64,000 nucleotides of DNA from Armillaria gallica (lineage: Eukaryota; Basidiomycota; Agaricomycetes; Agaricales; Physalacriaceae): contig JBANDB010000003.1 of the NCBI GenBank assembly GCA_037576215.1, forward strand, positions 4,836,001 through 4,900,000, read 5' to 3'. Position 1 is the stretch's first letter; the number at the start of each line of letters is the position of its first letter. Positions 34,445 to 45,819 of the stretch are shown one piece after another. Made by a program: the position numbers and the translations under genes. Under the pieces are notes generated by a model. It saw nothing but the letters and a program-made list of their open reading frames with translations, did not search any database and had not been told where the DNA came from.

Positions 34445-34527
34445 GAGTCGACCCAAGTTCATACTGGGGACCTGCTGTGAACATGGCCATCTCATGGACA
34501 TGCGATAACTAACTACACCATCGACCC
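34445..34527 (-). tRNA. tRNA-like sequence, possibly pseudo-tRNA or SINE head
   Basis: Folds by hand as: acceptor GGGTCGA with TCGACTC (7 pairs); A-box TGGTGTAGTTAG; anticodon arm TGTCC-ATGAGAT-GGCCA (one mismatch), anticodon position GAG; an extra arm TGTT-CAC-AGCA; T arm CCCAG-TATGAAC-TTGGG. GAG would read Leu, but the D arm is unlike fungal tRNA-Leu, and the T loop is TATGAAC instead of TTCGAAC. A second copy is at 43,847. Confidence 0.4.
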
Positions 34528-35587
34528 ATTGCAGCGCTACCTTGAAGTGACTAGTCTCCCAAAGACCAGATTGCATGCACATACAACATTGATATTCGTA
34601 TGTACTATGTGTATGAACGCCGGTAACAACATCGATGAAAGGGGGCAGAAAGGTAATCCTGGTTATGCGATAGGTATGAGCATCAACCGGGACAATCCCA
34701 GCAAAGCATCTCTCACCTGAACGCGCCAACCGCCTCGCTCCAGTCCTACGACACACATCCTTGCTATAAAGACCAACAGTGAGCTCGTGAACGCGCTACC
34801 ACGAGCAAAGCAATTACAGGAGCGTCACTTGGCGATCTCCACCTTGAGGTAGAGATCAAGACGAGGTGTCAGAGCCGACGATCTGGATGGGTAGGCGCGA
34901 ACTTGAAGCCGTTTCTGGGGCAAGGATTGTGAGAACGCCAGCGATGTGAAGGCCTTTCCACGAATAGGACCGGCGAGAGAAAGGTTCAAGGTGCATTTAG
35001 CAACTCGGATGCCTCGTAGTAGTAACTTGATTGGGCCTCCAACTTGAAGCTTGAAGTGTAGAATTAGAAACGAGAGCTCCCTACGAGAGGTTTCAGACAC
35101 GTGAAAGTTTATAGAAAGATGCACGTACAAATTTCGAGGGATTAGGCCCACTTGACACTCACGAAACTGTCTACCGGTGATCTTCTGCGAGCTGGGAGGG
35201 CCGTGTTTCGTGTCTTTGAAAACACGCTGTTTAGAAGACGTATGAGCATCTGATTCAGAGTGGTAATCACGGGAGATTTCTACTTCGTTGTCGTTACCCC
35301 CCGTCAAGGTATGCCGATCGAGAGGATAGTCGGGGTGCTTGGAGAGAGAGACGCCTTCACCACGTGTCCCTCCAAAAGCGGCGGACACGCGCATTTTCCT
35401 TTTAAGCAAGCTCGAGGATTGAGGCATGTCTACGCAAGTGAATATGATCATGGAACTCGGCATTGGAGAGGCGTGGTAGAAATCGAGCTTGTATCGGGAG
35501 GAATTACATTGCGCGAATCCATCGCCTGGAAGAACGTGCACAGATATTTGGGAGAGAACGAGGTGTTGCAGGTAGACCACGGGACTA

Positions 35588-35932
<345 letters not shown>

Positions 35933-36617
35933 TCAATCTTTGCTCTCGCCATATCCGATATTGACGATATCACATCAGGTCCTCAATGCCTCTCCCGCTG
36001 AACACTATTCACGTATGGACGACGACACCTATGTGCCAGTCACTTCGTCGATAATGACAGCACACGGTGAATGTAATATCTTGACGACCAGGACGTAGGA
36101 TGAATAGGAGGGGCGATGCCAAAACGAACGCGTCAAGATCTTTTTCAAGTCGTTATCAAGAGCTTCGACTTCGCGAATTCGCTTAGTTGTTTCTTTCCAT
36201 ACACCGCGGTAGAGGTCGAGTACGAACTCGCTGTAATGATTGCAGGTCCTGCAGGTCATGGGCCAGCGTTATCTGCGTCTTTGGCGGACCGGTGAAAAAG
36301 AGACCTTTGGAAGTTCCACCTCGAATATTTACGGTGGAAAGGAGGGACGTCGGTCAAAGAAGGAGAGGAACTTTGGGTGGGTATATAGTCGCGGAGGTCT
36401 CTAACTAACCAGAGAATAAGGATACCTTTAAATTTTTTGACAAGGTTGCGTACCTTCATGATTGCCCTGCATCCCATTCTAAGTCTCCCAAGGCGGTGCT
36501 TGCGCAAGTTAGGCTGAAGGATAACGGGCCCTTGGAAGTGTCGCTCTCATCACGAAAATAAAATCAGGATGGGCAGTGGCTCATTTCTGAGAATCGGGGT
36601 ACGCGTTCTATGCCGAA

Positions 36618-36700
36618 AGAAGCGGGAGGCGAAAGAGACAAAGTCAGGCTTGTCCAGGTCGTCGGTCGATGAGTTCTTGTGCGAGATCATGGTCGTTGTG
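36618..36700 (-). pseudogene. Relic of F-box gene, N-terminal end
   Basis: Encodes a broken start of the F-box (LAQELI, then LDKPDL after a small frame change, then SFASRFFRHRT). It lies beside the MFS 3' fragment, as in the complete cassette. Confidence 0.6.
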
Positions 36701-36737
36701 TGATAAGTGACTGATTGTGACTACTAATAGGCCCCTA

Positions 36738-37045
36738 CTAATACAAATAACAGGCCCAAAATAACGGAAGCCTCTTCGTCTCTCCACTGCCTGTTCCGTC
36801 TGTTCGAATGATATCCCCTCCAGTCGAGCTGCTTCTTCCACCCGATTCGCATCAATCTCGAGCCTGTCTTCTTTGTCAAGTCACTGGTTCTCCCTTACCA
36901 GGCTCTGTCTGATCCCTATAGAGAGCACGGTACTGAATACAATTGCAGCAAGCGAAATAGCCATCGACTGGTGGTATTTGGGTCCCCATCGCACAAAAAG
37001 TCAGAACCCGTCTGCTGCAAAAGGGATACACCCACCCTGTCCGAA
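36738..37045 (-). pseudogene. MFS permease, 3' fragment (copy 5)
   Basis: Only the last-exon region is present: MEEAARLEGISFEQ, the SMAISL-type sequence, GIRQSL, and the tail interrupted by a short duplication (AATAACAGGCCCAAAATAACGG). Homology ends near 37,045 at the same kind of junction as in copy 2 (TGCAAAAGGGATACA..), so copies 2 and 5 derive from one truncation event. Confidence 0.7.
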
Positions 37046-37419
37046 TCCACAGTCCCATCTGCCAGCAAGGACTACTGGAGATGTGAACAACATGGAAATC
37101 GCCTGCAGTCTTTCTCGATACGGTACGCTCTTCTCTCTCCCTTTCTTGCCTTGACTTTACAAGCCATCATCGCTGGGCAGGTATCTCATCCTCATCACCC
37201 ATCAAACTTCAACGTTCAACCTGCAACATCCAAGTAGCAGCTATAAACAAAGAATGGTTCGTAAGTGACAATGAATTCTTGCACTCACGGGCTAGATGCA
37301 TGTGCGTTTGCTTGATCTCCTCTGCTTCATACATTTCTAATGTCGCAAAAGTGGCGGAGGGCAACTGTGTACGCGTTAATCGTCAGCAAGGTTTCGTGTT
37401 CCCGTCTACGCCACGTATA
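37046..37419. other. Intergenic junction segment
   Basis: Between the MFS fragment and the MaoC relic. CTTGACTTTACAAGCCATCA is shared with 5,295. No gene recognised. Confidence 0.4.
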
Positions 37420-37920
37420 TTAGACTAAGGAGCAGGCGCTGCGGCGAACGCGATACCAAAGCGGGTTCCAGATGTTCCTTGAAGAAAAAGGGAGTCCGAC
37501 GCAGCCACCTTGTGCTGGTTTGTCGCATGATCTACATCGTTTGTCATTCATCAAGACTTTCTACATCGAGGGCAGACATGCATCCACTGCGCACGTCAGT
37601 GGCTACGGCTGCATCTCTGAAGCGACTCATTTCAACCTTGTCATCCCGAATTCGCTGTCATTGGTGGGTTCGAGAAGACGATTTTGCACAGGCTTTGCGT
37701 TTACGGCAAAGATGTACTCAAGACGTTCGCCGGTATTTCCAAGGACGTCTAGGTTCGATTTGCGGGCGTCGTTTACCCAGGCAGCAAGTGAAGTTGATAT
37801 GGAAGTAGGGCCCTCAGTCGTGTTCCGTAAGTCATGTGTGTCGTATGCACAATGTGGCGCCAGTAACAAAGGTGAAAGAACGAGGCAATTGTATCTGCTG
37901 ACTAATGGGACGATTTAGAG
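37420..37920 (+). pseudogene. MaoC-type hydratase relic, copy 2
   Basis: Aligns with 22,720-23,255: GAGAAANAIPKR with a stop codon (TAA) at the same place where copy 1 has TGA, the intact donor CAC-GTCAGT that is lost in copy 1, KTFAG.SKDV, RFAGVVYPGSK and the KLIWK, VVF end. The upstream half (LLHGEQ to FIRGSGG) is absent. Frameshifts throughout. Confidence 0.65.
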
Positions 37921-38181
37921 AGAGCGAAGCTGTGATTCTGATACACGACAACGTTATGCGCGTATCACCGAACGCGAAAATTCCTTATTAGTGAGTGAAT
38001 GTACAGTACAGAATGCCGTGAACGTAAGGACTACGAAATCTATGTTACGAAGTACTTTATAAAATAACGGACGTGTCAAAATGACTATCATCATTAAATA
38101 AAAATAACGGTCAGTCCTGCGTCAAGTAAATGGGTGGACGCCTTTCAAAGCTCTACTTGAAAGGTCAAGGAATATAACGAG

Positions 38182-40864
38182 TCAACTACATGTCGCTAAG
38201 AGGTTACTAGAGGGATTATTTCCTGGAGGACAGCTGTTTGGAGAAGGGGAAACAGTGGAGAACGTTAAAAACATACCTGGATAGTACCAGAACGTAACGC
38301 AAAAGATAACATATAGACCTGTTGTTAGATAATCAATTGAAAGAGATTTTCGTAATCAAAACGAGGGCTTACACATTAGAATCATTCCCTATATCCAGAG
38401 TCAGTCAACATTCAATGGTCGTAGGCATTGATGCACGAACCTCTAACCAGTTAGATTTTCCGAAAAGCACGACATAGTTGACAGTTAGAACTATGACCAC
38501 AATAAGTTGTCACTTTCCATGAGCTCGAAAGATCCATACCTGTGAGAAACATAGCTACAGATTCGTATGGGTCGAATAGTAGTGTCAATGGTTTGCCCAT
38601 AATCCACCCAAGAGTTACAATAGAGCTACGAAGCAAGATTAGCGGCAGAGCATCTATAAGGACCAGCCGTTCATGCTCACGGTATCACGGAGAGGGCGAT
38701 TTGCTTGAAGAAATCATCAGCTGGTTTTCTATGAAGAAGAGAAGTACCGCTCACGATACTTGACCCGACAGTGATACCCATACTGAGACTAAGTTTATCT
38801 TCTACTGACGTTCTCACGATAATGAGTAGGTGAGGAATACGGCAGATTATTGGAAGAAGAACTATTCCAACGAACTCTTTACTGATGGGACTATTGTTCG
38901 TCATGCCGTCGATTGAACCTATTAGCCACTCAGCGGTAACTGCTGCCAGCTGATATACATCTCAGCACAGCTAAGGAGTAAATAGAAATGAAGCGGACTT
39001 ACCGCAGTGACAACAGTGAGCAGCCCGACGGTGACCCATACACCCAATTGGGGTTGCTCGGCTTCCTCCTTCAAATCTGCAGAGCCACTTTCAACATCAC
39101 AGGTATACGCTGGTCGATGTACGGCTGTGCTGGTTGCAGAGGAGACCATGTCGGTCTGCAGCTCAATTACCGGTTCAAGCTTGGGCTTCTTGGCGGGGTA
39201 ACGTGTGGATTTGACCATGTCTTCGCCCCCGTCATACAATGCAGCATGAGAGAAGAGCTGGAAAACCGAGTAGGAGATGTAAACTATTCTGGAATTTAGT
39301 CTTCTCCTATGCTTAGAACTAGATGCACTTACGAAATAATAGTATGACTGAGGTCTAAATGATGTCAATACAAGCTTGGCGAAGGCACTGAAAGACCTAC
39401 CCCATGGCTGACATTCAGAATATCGGAGGTTTCGTTATATTGAGTATTGTCGACTACCGAGAAGTGGAAAGCTGCAGGTAAAAGGACAGCAATGACGCTG
39501 ATGGCAAGCAGAGGAGCATTAAGCTGGGTAGCCACTAAGTACGGAATCATATTGACGCCAAGGGAGACTAAGATCGCCAAGAGAAGGTCTACGTACACTG
39601 TCCAAATCCTTGTTCTTCGAACTTGAGTCCTCCCGCGAAGAAACACACGCCGAGAACCAAAACTTCATACGATAAGATAACTGCCGTGATAGACAAATAG
39701 GCGCTTACGAAGGTTACTGAGGATAGAACCAATCACTACAGAAAACAAGCATTAGCGCTGAGCACTTTCTTCCGGTAAATCACATTATACTAGAACGTAG
39801 CTGCAATGCGCAAAAGCGGAGACGTGAAGCCATGGACTTACATGATGACTGCACGATTTGAAGTTCACATTTCACAACCGATATTATCTGATGAAAATAA
39901 TTGAGTCAAGGGATGATCGATGCGGGTTCCCCGTGGACTTACAGCGATAATCAGTTCCACACTGGGTGATATAACCTTCATTTAGTGGCTCATGATATCA
40001 TTGCATCGATAACATACACGTTTCCCTGAAGACGAAAGTTTTGAGGAACGCAAATTAGGCGGTGTATGGCTGGCACCTACAAGGGTAGCATTCAAAAGGC
40101 CTGCTATATTCTCTCCAACTCTCATAGAGAGATCGTCGATGGCGAAGGCCAGAAGCTAAATCGAAAAAGATCACGTCACCTGAATTGACGACTAGTAGTC
40201 AGATCAAATTTACCTTGGCCAGGGGCATGATAGCAAGAAAGGAACCTATAATGCTGTTCAGAACATTGCACATCATGATCGTGGTGATAACATTTGAACG
40301 CACAAGCAAAGATGACGGTATCCTTCTCACCAGCGAAGACGAAATGGAGAGCCCACTATGGCGGCATGAGAACAATGCATAAATATTTTAGATGAAGACG
40401 CACGGATACCGGGATGAATAGCAGGAGGAGATTAAGCCCTGAAAAAATAAGTCAGCGTCGATTTGAGGATGGGGACATTGGCTGCATGTCTGCGTACACG
40501 AGGCCAACAGTATCGATCTAATACTTTGCCATACCCCTGGTGATAGACCAATTTCTTGTTTCGGTGTGAGCGTCATAGCTGTGGCTCGTCCATGTGAGAA
40601 AGATCGACCAGTCGAATCGCAAGAGGTGGTCCTGTTTACGATGTCTTCTGCTGCTTTGGGATTCCGAAAGGTGGGAGAATGTTGAATAGTAAGAGGTGTA
40701 GTTATCAGGGGCGTGCCCTTCTCCGCGTTAGATTCTGAGCTGATATTTGTATGCGTATCATCGGACACCGCTCTGTGCTCCGAGCCATTGGATGACTGCA
40801 CGTTACTGATATTGTCTGCGACGCGTCAGTCAGAAAAGATTTTCGCGCAGTGCCACGCACCCAT
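38182..40864 (-). CDS. CAX-type Ca2+/H+ exchanger-like protein, copy 3
   Basis: Third full-length paralog. The ATGG first exon splices to ACAATATC giving MDNISNVQSSNGSEH. Segments: Ser/Thr-rich N-terminus (..EQ/KQEIGLSPGVW), GSFLAIMPLAK-type TM, first exchanger motif GNVVELIIA, TQLNAPLLAISVIAVLLPAA, linker YDGGEDMVKSTRYP, SKEFVGIVLLPII, GITVGSSI, GWIMGKPLTLLFDPYESVA, end GNNPSSNLLATCS. The second motif is the most altered (CRIPHL) and lacks even the acidic residue. The donor after the VAMFL exon is preserved although the intron is shorter. Splicing appears in frame; ion transport by the canonical mechanism is unlikely. Confidence 0.72.
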
Positions 40865-41563
40865 GTACTAAAAGTTGGAGCTACGCGGAAATTGAAGGAA
40901 AGTGGTGAAAGGGAGGTGGGGCACTGTTGGCACTGCTGTTGGAAAGCCATTCCTTTTGAACCAGTCGATGTGGACTGTGGTTGCGGGGATCAGGATCGAA
41001 CTCAAAGGGGAAATCAACCACATGTTTTTTTCACACGCTTTTCAAAGTTATAAGGTAATAAAGTAATAGGGCAGGGTTAGGCGCCCTACTAGGGCTCATT
41101 CACAACACGACGACATCAATCGTGTTTTACTTTTAGCGTCTTTATTAAATCGACGTGTATCCACTGCCTTACTCTGAGATAGGCCTGCAGCAAGGTACGA
41201 GCGGAGGGCCTGCCTTGACTTTTATAATTTTCTTGTTCAAACTCTAACGACTGCTGTTGTACTCAGTGTTGTGCGGGTCGCGCGAACGTCACCGAAGTCA
41301 TGACAGAGCCCTGACCATCATCATTAAATGACCATGACTTTCCCCACGCCCAAGGGGGAGGCGCCGCTAAATTCCGGCAAAGAGGGTAGGGGGGGAGGGG
41401 TCCACCCGGCCTTATACACGAAAACGTGCGTCATGTGCGCTATTTTATTTCCGCCGCCCTTGCCCACGCTACCGCGACTTTGCCCTACAGAGACCGGATG
41501 ATGGTGACAAAGCAGGTCATGCCGATGATCCGACAAAATTGTGACAAATAAGTTCATGACCAC
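40865..41563. other. CAX upstream block, then intergenic
   Basis: 40,870-41,010 is the CAX upstream homology (GGAAAGTGGTGAAAGGGAGGTGGGGC.., GGATCGAACTC). The rest, with a G-rich run at 41,385-41,400, shows no gene. Confidence 0.45.
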
Positions 41564-41877
41564 AGGCCCCGGGAAGCTCCCGCCAAGCTGTGTCCGGAAT
41601 TTTGCATATTTGAGGCCCTAAAAAGCCCAAATCCTTGTCCATAGTTTGCATATTTGACAGCCAAAATTTGCTCTCGTTGTCCGCAGTTTGCATAATTTAG
41701 GACTTTTTCGGATGATATCTGGCCAAAACCTTCCTCCGCGGACCTCCGGGAAATTTTTTGGCCTATCGGGACCTGCGGACCGACCGGACCGCAAAAAGCT
41801 TTGTCTGAGTTTGCATATTTGAGGCCCAAAACCGGCAAATTTTCCGGACACAGCTTGGCGGGAGCTTCCCGGGGCCT
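41564..41877. mobile_element. 314-bp hAT-like MITE with 34-bp perfect TIRs
   Basis: Left end AGGCCCCGGGAAGCTCCCGC.. and right end ..GCGGGAGCTTCCCGGGGCCT are perfect inverted repeats of 34 bp. They are flanked by an exact 8-bp duplication ATGACCAC (41,556-41,563 and 41,878-41,885), the hallmark of hAT transposases. Inside, TTTGCATATTTGA or close variants occur four times, likely subterminal transposase-binding repeats. No ORF. The perfect TIRs and duplication indicate recent insertion. Confidence 0.93.
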
Positions 41878-41885
41878 ATGACCAC

Positions 41886-42429
41886 GGCCTCACAGCCAGA
41901 GAGTCTTGCGCGACTAGTGACAGTCGCCCCGAAGTTCCGCGACCAGTGACCTTAACCTCGGCAACAACACTGGTTGGACTGCTGTCCCACTCATTCTGGT
42001 TGCGATATGCACCGATACATTTTTAACACTTACACTCTTGTAATCTCCGAGGGGCAAAGCTGTGTCATATATTCGTGTCAATGTTTTGTACAGAGTGTAA
42101 ATACAACGTGGGAGTCGACCAGTAAAACTGCATCACCCAAGATGTCAGACATCGAAAAGAGAACAAGAACCCCGGACTGGATCACATTTGTGGTCCACCG
42201 TTACCACCAGACACAGCACCCATATGAGTTAAAGCTGTAACGACGGAGGAAGGAAAGCTGCGAAAGGAAGCTGGGCAGTGCTGTTGGAAGCTGTTGTTCT
42301 TGTTTCAAAGCTGCCACAAAGATACTCAGAACTGTTATACTGCGGAATATTAACCATGTATAAAACACTCTTTATTGCATGTCTTCCGCGTGTCTTCCAA
42401 AACCATATATTGGATAGGCTTTCTCGACT
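41886..42429. other. Intergenic with weak CAX-upstream homology
   Basis: 42,230-42,310 resembles the CAX upstream block (GTTAAAGCTGTAACGACGGAGGAAGG). Otherwise nothing recognised. Confidence 0.4.
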
Positions 42430-42590
42430 GGGGGGACGATTCTCGAGGAGCGCCTGATCCCGGCCTCATACCACGGTAATTTAACTCTGGTAAAGCGCCA
42501 ATTATTTTTAGCACCTCAACATTGCTAGCTGTTTGCGATTGGACCGAGACGCAGATCAGGAATGTAATAATGCTAATGAGGCTTGCTCGT
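42430..42590 (-). pseudogene. LRR/F-box-like fragment, copy 2
   Basis: CGAGGAGCGCC..CTGATCCCGGCCTCATACCAC, then CACCT(C/T).ACATTGCT and TTTGCGATTG..GAGACG, match 27,085-27,240. Shorter, with internal deletions and no open frame. Confidence 0.6.
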
Positions 42591-42949
42591 TGAGCGGGCT
42601 GATCAATCGATCATCGATCAAGTTCGGCTACTCGCGGTAGGCGCCAGGGATCAAACTCTGAGTCTCAGCGCTTTCTCGCTGGCGCGGTCACCGATAGTCT
42701 CTCCTAGACAGACGGACGATACACACCTGTTGAGGAAGGGATGGTGTGTATGTAGTCTGCTGTCTAAGTCGATTAAATTCTGGACAACTGACCGACGCGT
42801 CGTTAATTACATGCGCTTCGCTTCTTCTCTCTCTCATTCGACGTGTTTCAAGCATCATTTGCTTTACTGCTTATTCTGATTCACTCATGGCATCTCAAAA
42901 GCGAAAATACCACAATCACACAACGGCAAAACTCACTATACCTGTCATA
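42591..42949. other. Intergenic, nothing recognised
   Basis: Contains a short palindrome-rich string (ATCAATCGATCATCGATCAA) but no gene. Confidence 0.4.
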
Positions 42950-43220
42950 ACACCAACATAAGTAACACCATATGACTATAGCGACATTCTCAATGCTCTC
43001 CCCTCAAATCCAGCATGCGAGTCCAGATCATCCTGTATGCCAAGGTGAGCCAGAAATGGAGCTGTAAAATATGCTGATTTTCCATCTCCGGTAGCTGTGC
43101 AAACAAGGAGGTCGTCGCCGTCAAGAATCAAGATTCATATGAGGAATGTGCATTGTGATCACGGAGAAAATCCTTCCACTGCGGAATGCGGCATGCTACA
43201 ACGCATTTCAGCGCTTCCTA
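42950..43220 (-). pseudogene. RecQ/DEAD-type helicase N-terminal fragment
   Basis: Minus strand reads DDLLVCTATGDGKSAYFTAP then FLAHLGIQDDLDSHAGFEG. This contains the Walker A motif ATGDGKS in the setting of RecQ-like helicases (D.LV..ATG.GKS..F..P), a family often present as repeats in mushroom genomes. Upstream residues are in another frame, and no Walker B or helicase C domain is visible. Broken remnant. Confidence 0.5.
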
Positions 43221-43763
43221 GCCTTGAGGTGTTGTCCATGCATACGTAGGAGACATAACATCAATATATTGAGGGCATCGCAGGGCACCGGCATTGACAA
43301 AGGATAAAGGTAAGCCGATATCTTTTCAATTGCGCGGCGATAATTGCCAAAGTATGTAAATTTTGTAATAGTCCCGATCGTCCATAATTTTGCCAGGCGC
43401 TACAACCACCAGACTAGGTTACCGATCTTGGGCGCGGCTTGTCCCCCTGCCATTCCCACTCGCCGCCGATGCTTTGGCACACGCGATTTACACGCTCACG
43501 CCCATGCTCCTCCCCATTGTTTTTGGTGTCCGTGTCAGTCTCGTTCTGCAAGTTGCAACGTGACACTTCACCTGCTTGATCTGCGAGTCTGTTACCCTGG
43601 GAGACTTCTGTCAGCTGAATCTGGATGAGTGAGGTTTCTTGTTGCGGTGGTCAGTAGTGGGAGAATGTGATGTGAGGTGGTACGCATGGTGTAGCACGCA
43701 GAATATAATTGTATTCTACATGCGCTTCTTTTCTTCTTTTTCTCCTGCTGCTTGCTGAGAACT
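43221..43763. other. Intergenic, nothing recognised
   Basis: One plus-strand ORF of 94 codons (43,344-43,628) lacks family features; not called. Confidence 0.4.
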
Positions 43764-45700
43764 GTGGGGTAATGTTTATGATTCAGTGATCGAAATTATA
43801 CAAGTAAAACAAATACTGCTTATTAGAAGTTGGCGCAAGTCACTACGAATCGACCCAAGTTCGAACTAGGGACCTGCTGTGAACATAGCCATCTCATAAG
43901 CATGCGATAACTAACTACGCCATCGACCGTTTGCAGCACTGCCTTGAAGGGACTAGCCCTCCCAAGGACCAGATTGCATCCCTATACAACGAAACAAATT
44001 ACAGAATTGATATTTGTATGTACAATGTGTATGAATGCCGGTAACAACGCAGATGAAAGGGGGCAGAAAGGTAATCCTGGTTATCAACCGCGACAATCAG
44101 CGAAGCATCTCTCACCTGAACGCGCCAGCCGCCTCGCTCCCTCCCATGATACGCATACCTGCTATGAAGACGAACAGTCAGCCCGCGGACGTGCTACCAC
44201 AAGCAAAGCAATTACAGGAGCGTCACTTGGCGGTCCCTTGAGGTTGAGATCAAGGCGATGTTTAAGGGCCGACGGTCTGGATGGGGTAGGTGCAAACTTG
44301 GAAGCCATTTCTGGGGCAGAGATTGTGAGGAGGTCGAGGTGAGGGCCTCTACACGAATACGAGTAGGACCGGCGAGAGAAAGGTTAATGGTGTATTTAGC
44401 AACTTGATTGGGCCTCCAACTTGAAGTGTAAGATTAGAACGAGAGAACCCTACGAGAAGTTTCAGACACGTAAAGGTTTATAAAAATGATGCACGTACAA
44501 TTTTCGGGGGATTAAGCCCACTTGACACTCACGAAACGGTCTACCGGTGATCTTCTGCAAGCTGACAGGGCCGTGTTTCGTGTTTTTGAAAATTCCAACA
44601 CTGTTTAGAGGTCGTATGAGCATCCGATTCAGAGTGGTAGTCACGAGAGATTTCTCAACCCCCCGCCAAGGTATGTCGACGGAGAGGATAGTCGGGGTGC
44701 TTGGAGAGAGGCGCCTTCACCACGTATCCCTCCAAAAGTGGTGGACACACGGACTATCATTTTCCTTTTGAGCGAGCTCGAAGATTGAGCCATGTCTGCG
44801 CAAGTGAATATGATCATGGAACTCGGCATTAGAGAGGTGTGGCAGAAATAGAGCCTGTGCCGGGAGGAATAACATCGCGCGAATCCAGAACGTGCACGGA
44901 TATCTGGGAGAGAACGAGGCGTTGCAGGTAGACCACGGGACTAGGTCTCGTCTGCCGCGAAAAAGAGGCAAAGCTGTTGCAGCAAGACCGTGCATGCGTC
45001 TCCATGAAGGTTGCGAGATAATCTAGCGTGTCCACCACACTCTTGAACTCGTAGTAACAAGTCCCGCGCCAGCCCCCAGTCTTTGATCTCGCCATATCCG
45101 ACGTTGACGATGTCACACCAGGTCCTCAATGCCTCTCCCTGAACGCTATTCACGTATGGACGACATCACCTATGCGCCAGTCACTTCGTCGATAATGACA
45201 GCATACGATGAACGTGATATCTTGACGACGAGGACGTGGGATGAATGGGAGGGGCGATGCCAGAACGAACCGGGTCCGATCTGATTTAAGTCGTTGTCAA
45301 AAGCTTCAACATTGCACATTCGCTTGGTAGTTTCTTCCCATACACCGCAGTAGAGGCCGAGGACGAACTTGTCGTAATGCTTGCGGGGTCGTCAAGCGGT
45401 ATCTATGTGGGACCGGTGAAAAAGAGACATTTGGAAGTTCCATCTCGAATATTTACGGTGGAAAAGAGGGACATCGGTCCAAGAAGGGGAAGAACTTTGT
45501 GCGGGTCTCTGCCGGAAATAAGGATACTACAAAAGATTTAACAAAGTCGCGTACCTTCATGATTGCCCTGAATCCCATTATCACCAAGGCGTTGCTTGCG
45601 CAAGTTCGGTTGAAGGATAACGGGCCCTCGGAAGTGTCGCTCTCATCACGAAAACAGAATCGGGATGAGCAGTGGCTCGTTTCTGAGATTTAGCGTACGT
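43764..45700 (-). repeat. Unrecognised duplicated block R, copy 3
   Basis: Homologous to 34,368-36,600 over its length, without the MYST insertion. Islands: [71 protein letters not shown]. Not continuous; parent gene not recognised. Confidence 0.5.
43847..43928 (-). tRNA. tRNA-like sequence, second copy
   Basis: Same fold as 34,445-34,527. Here the T loop is the canonical TTCGAAC (B-box GTTCGAACTTG) and the A-box is TGGCGTAGTTAG, but acceptor pairing is weaker (CGGTCGA with TCGATTC). Probable pseudo-tRNA carried in block R. Confidence 0.4.
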
Positions 45701-45712
45701 GTTCTCTGTCAA

Positions 45713-45796
45713 AAGAAGCGGGACACGAGGGAAGAGACAAAATCAGGCTTGTCTAGGTGGTCGATGTCGATGAGCTCTTGTGCGAGACCATCATGG
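45713..45796 (-). pseudogene. Relic of F-box gene, N-terminal end
   Basis: Encodes GLAQELIDIDHLDKPDLILS, that is the F-box start with a one-codon loss. The rest of the gene is missing and block R takes its place. Confidence 0.65.
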
Positions 45797-45819
45797 CAGT
45801 GAGTGACTGATTGTGATTA

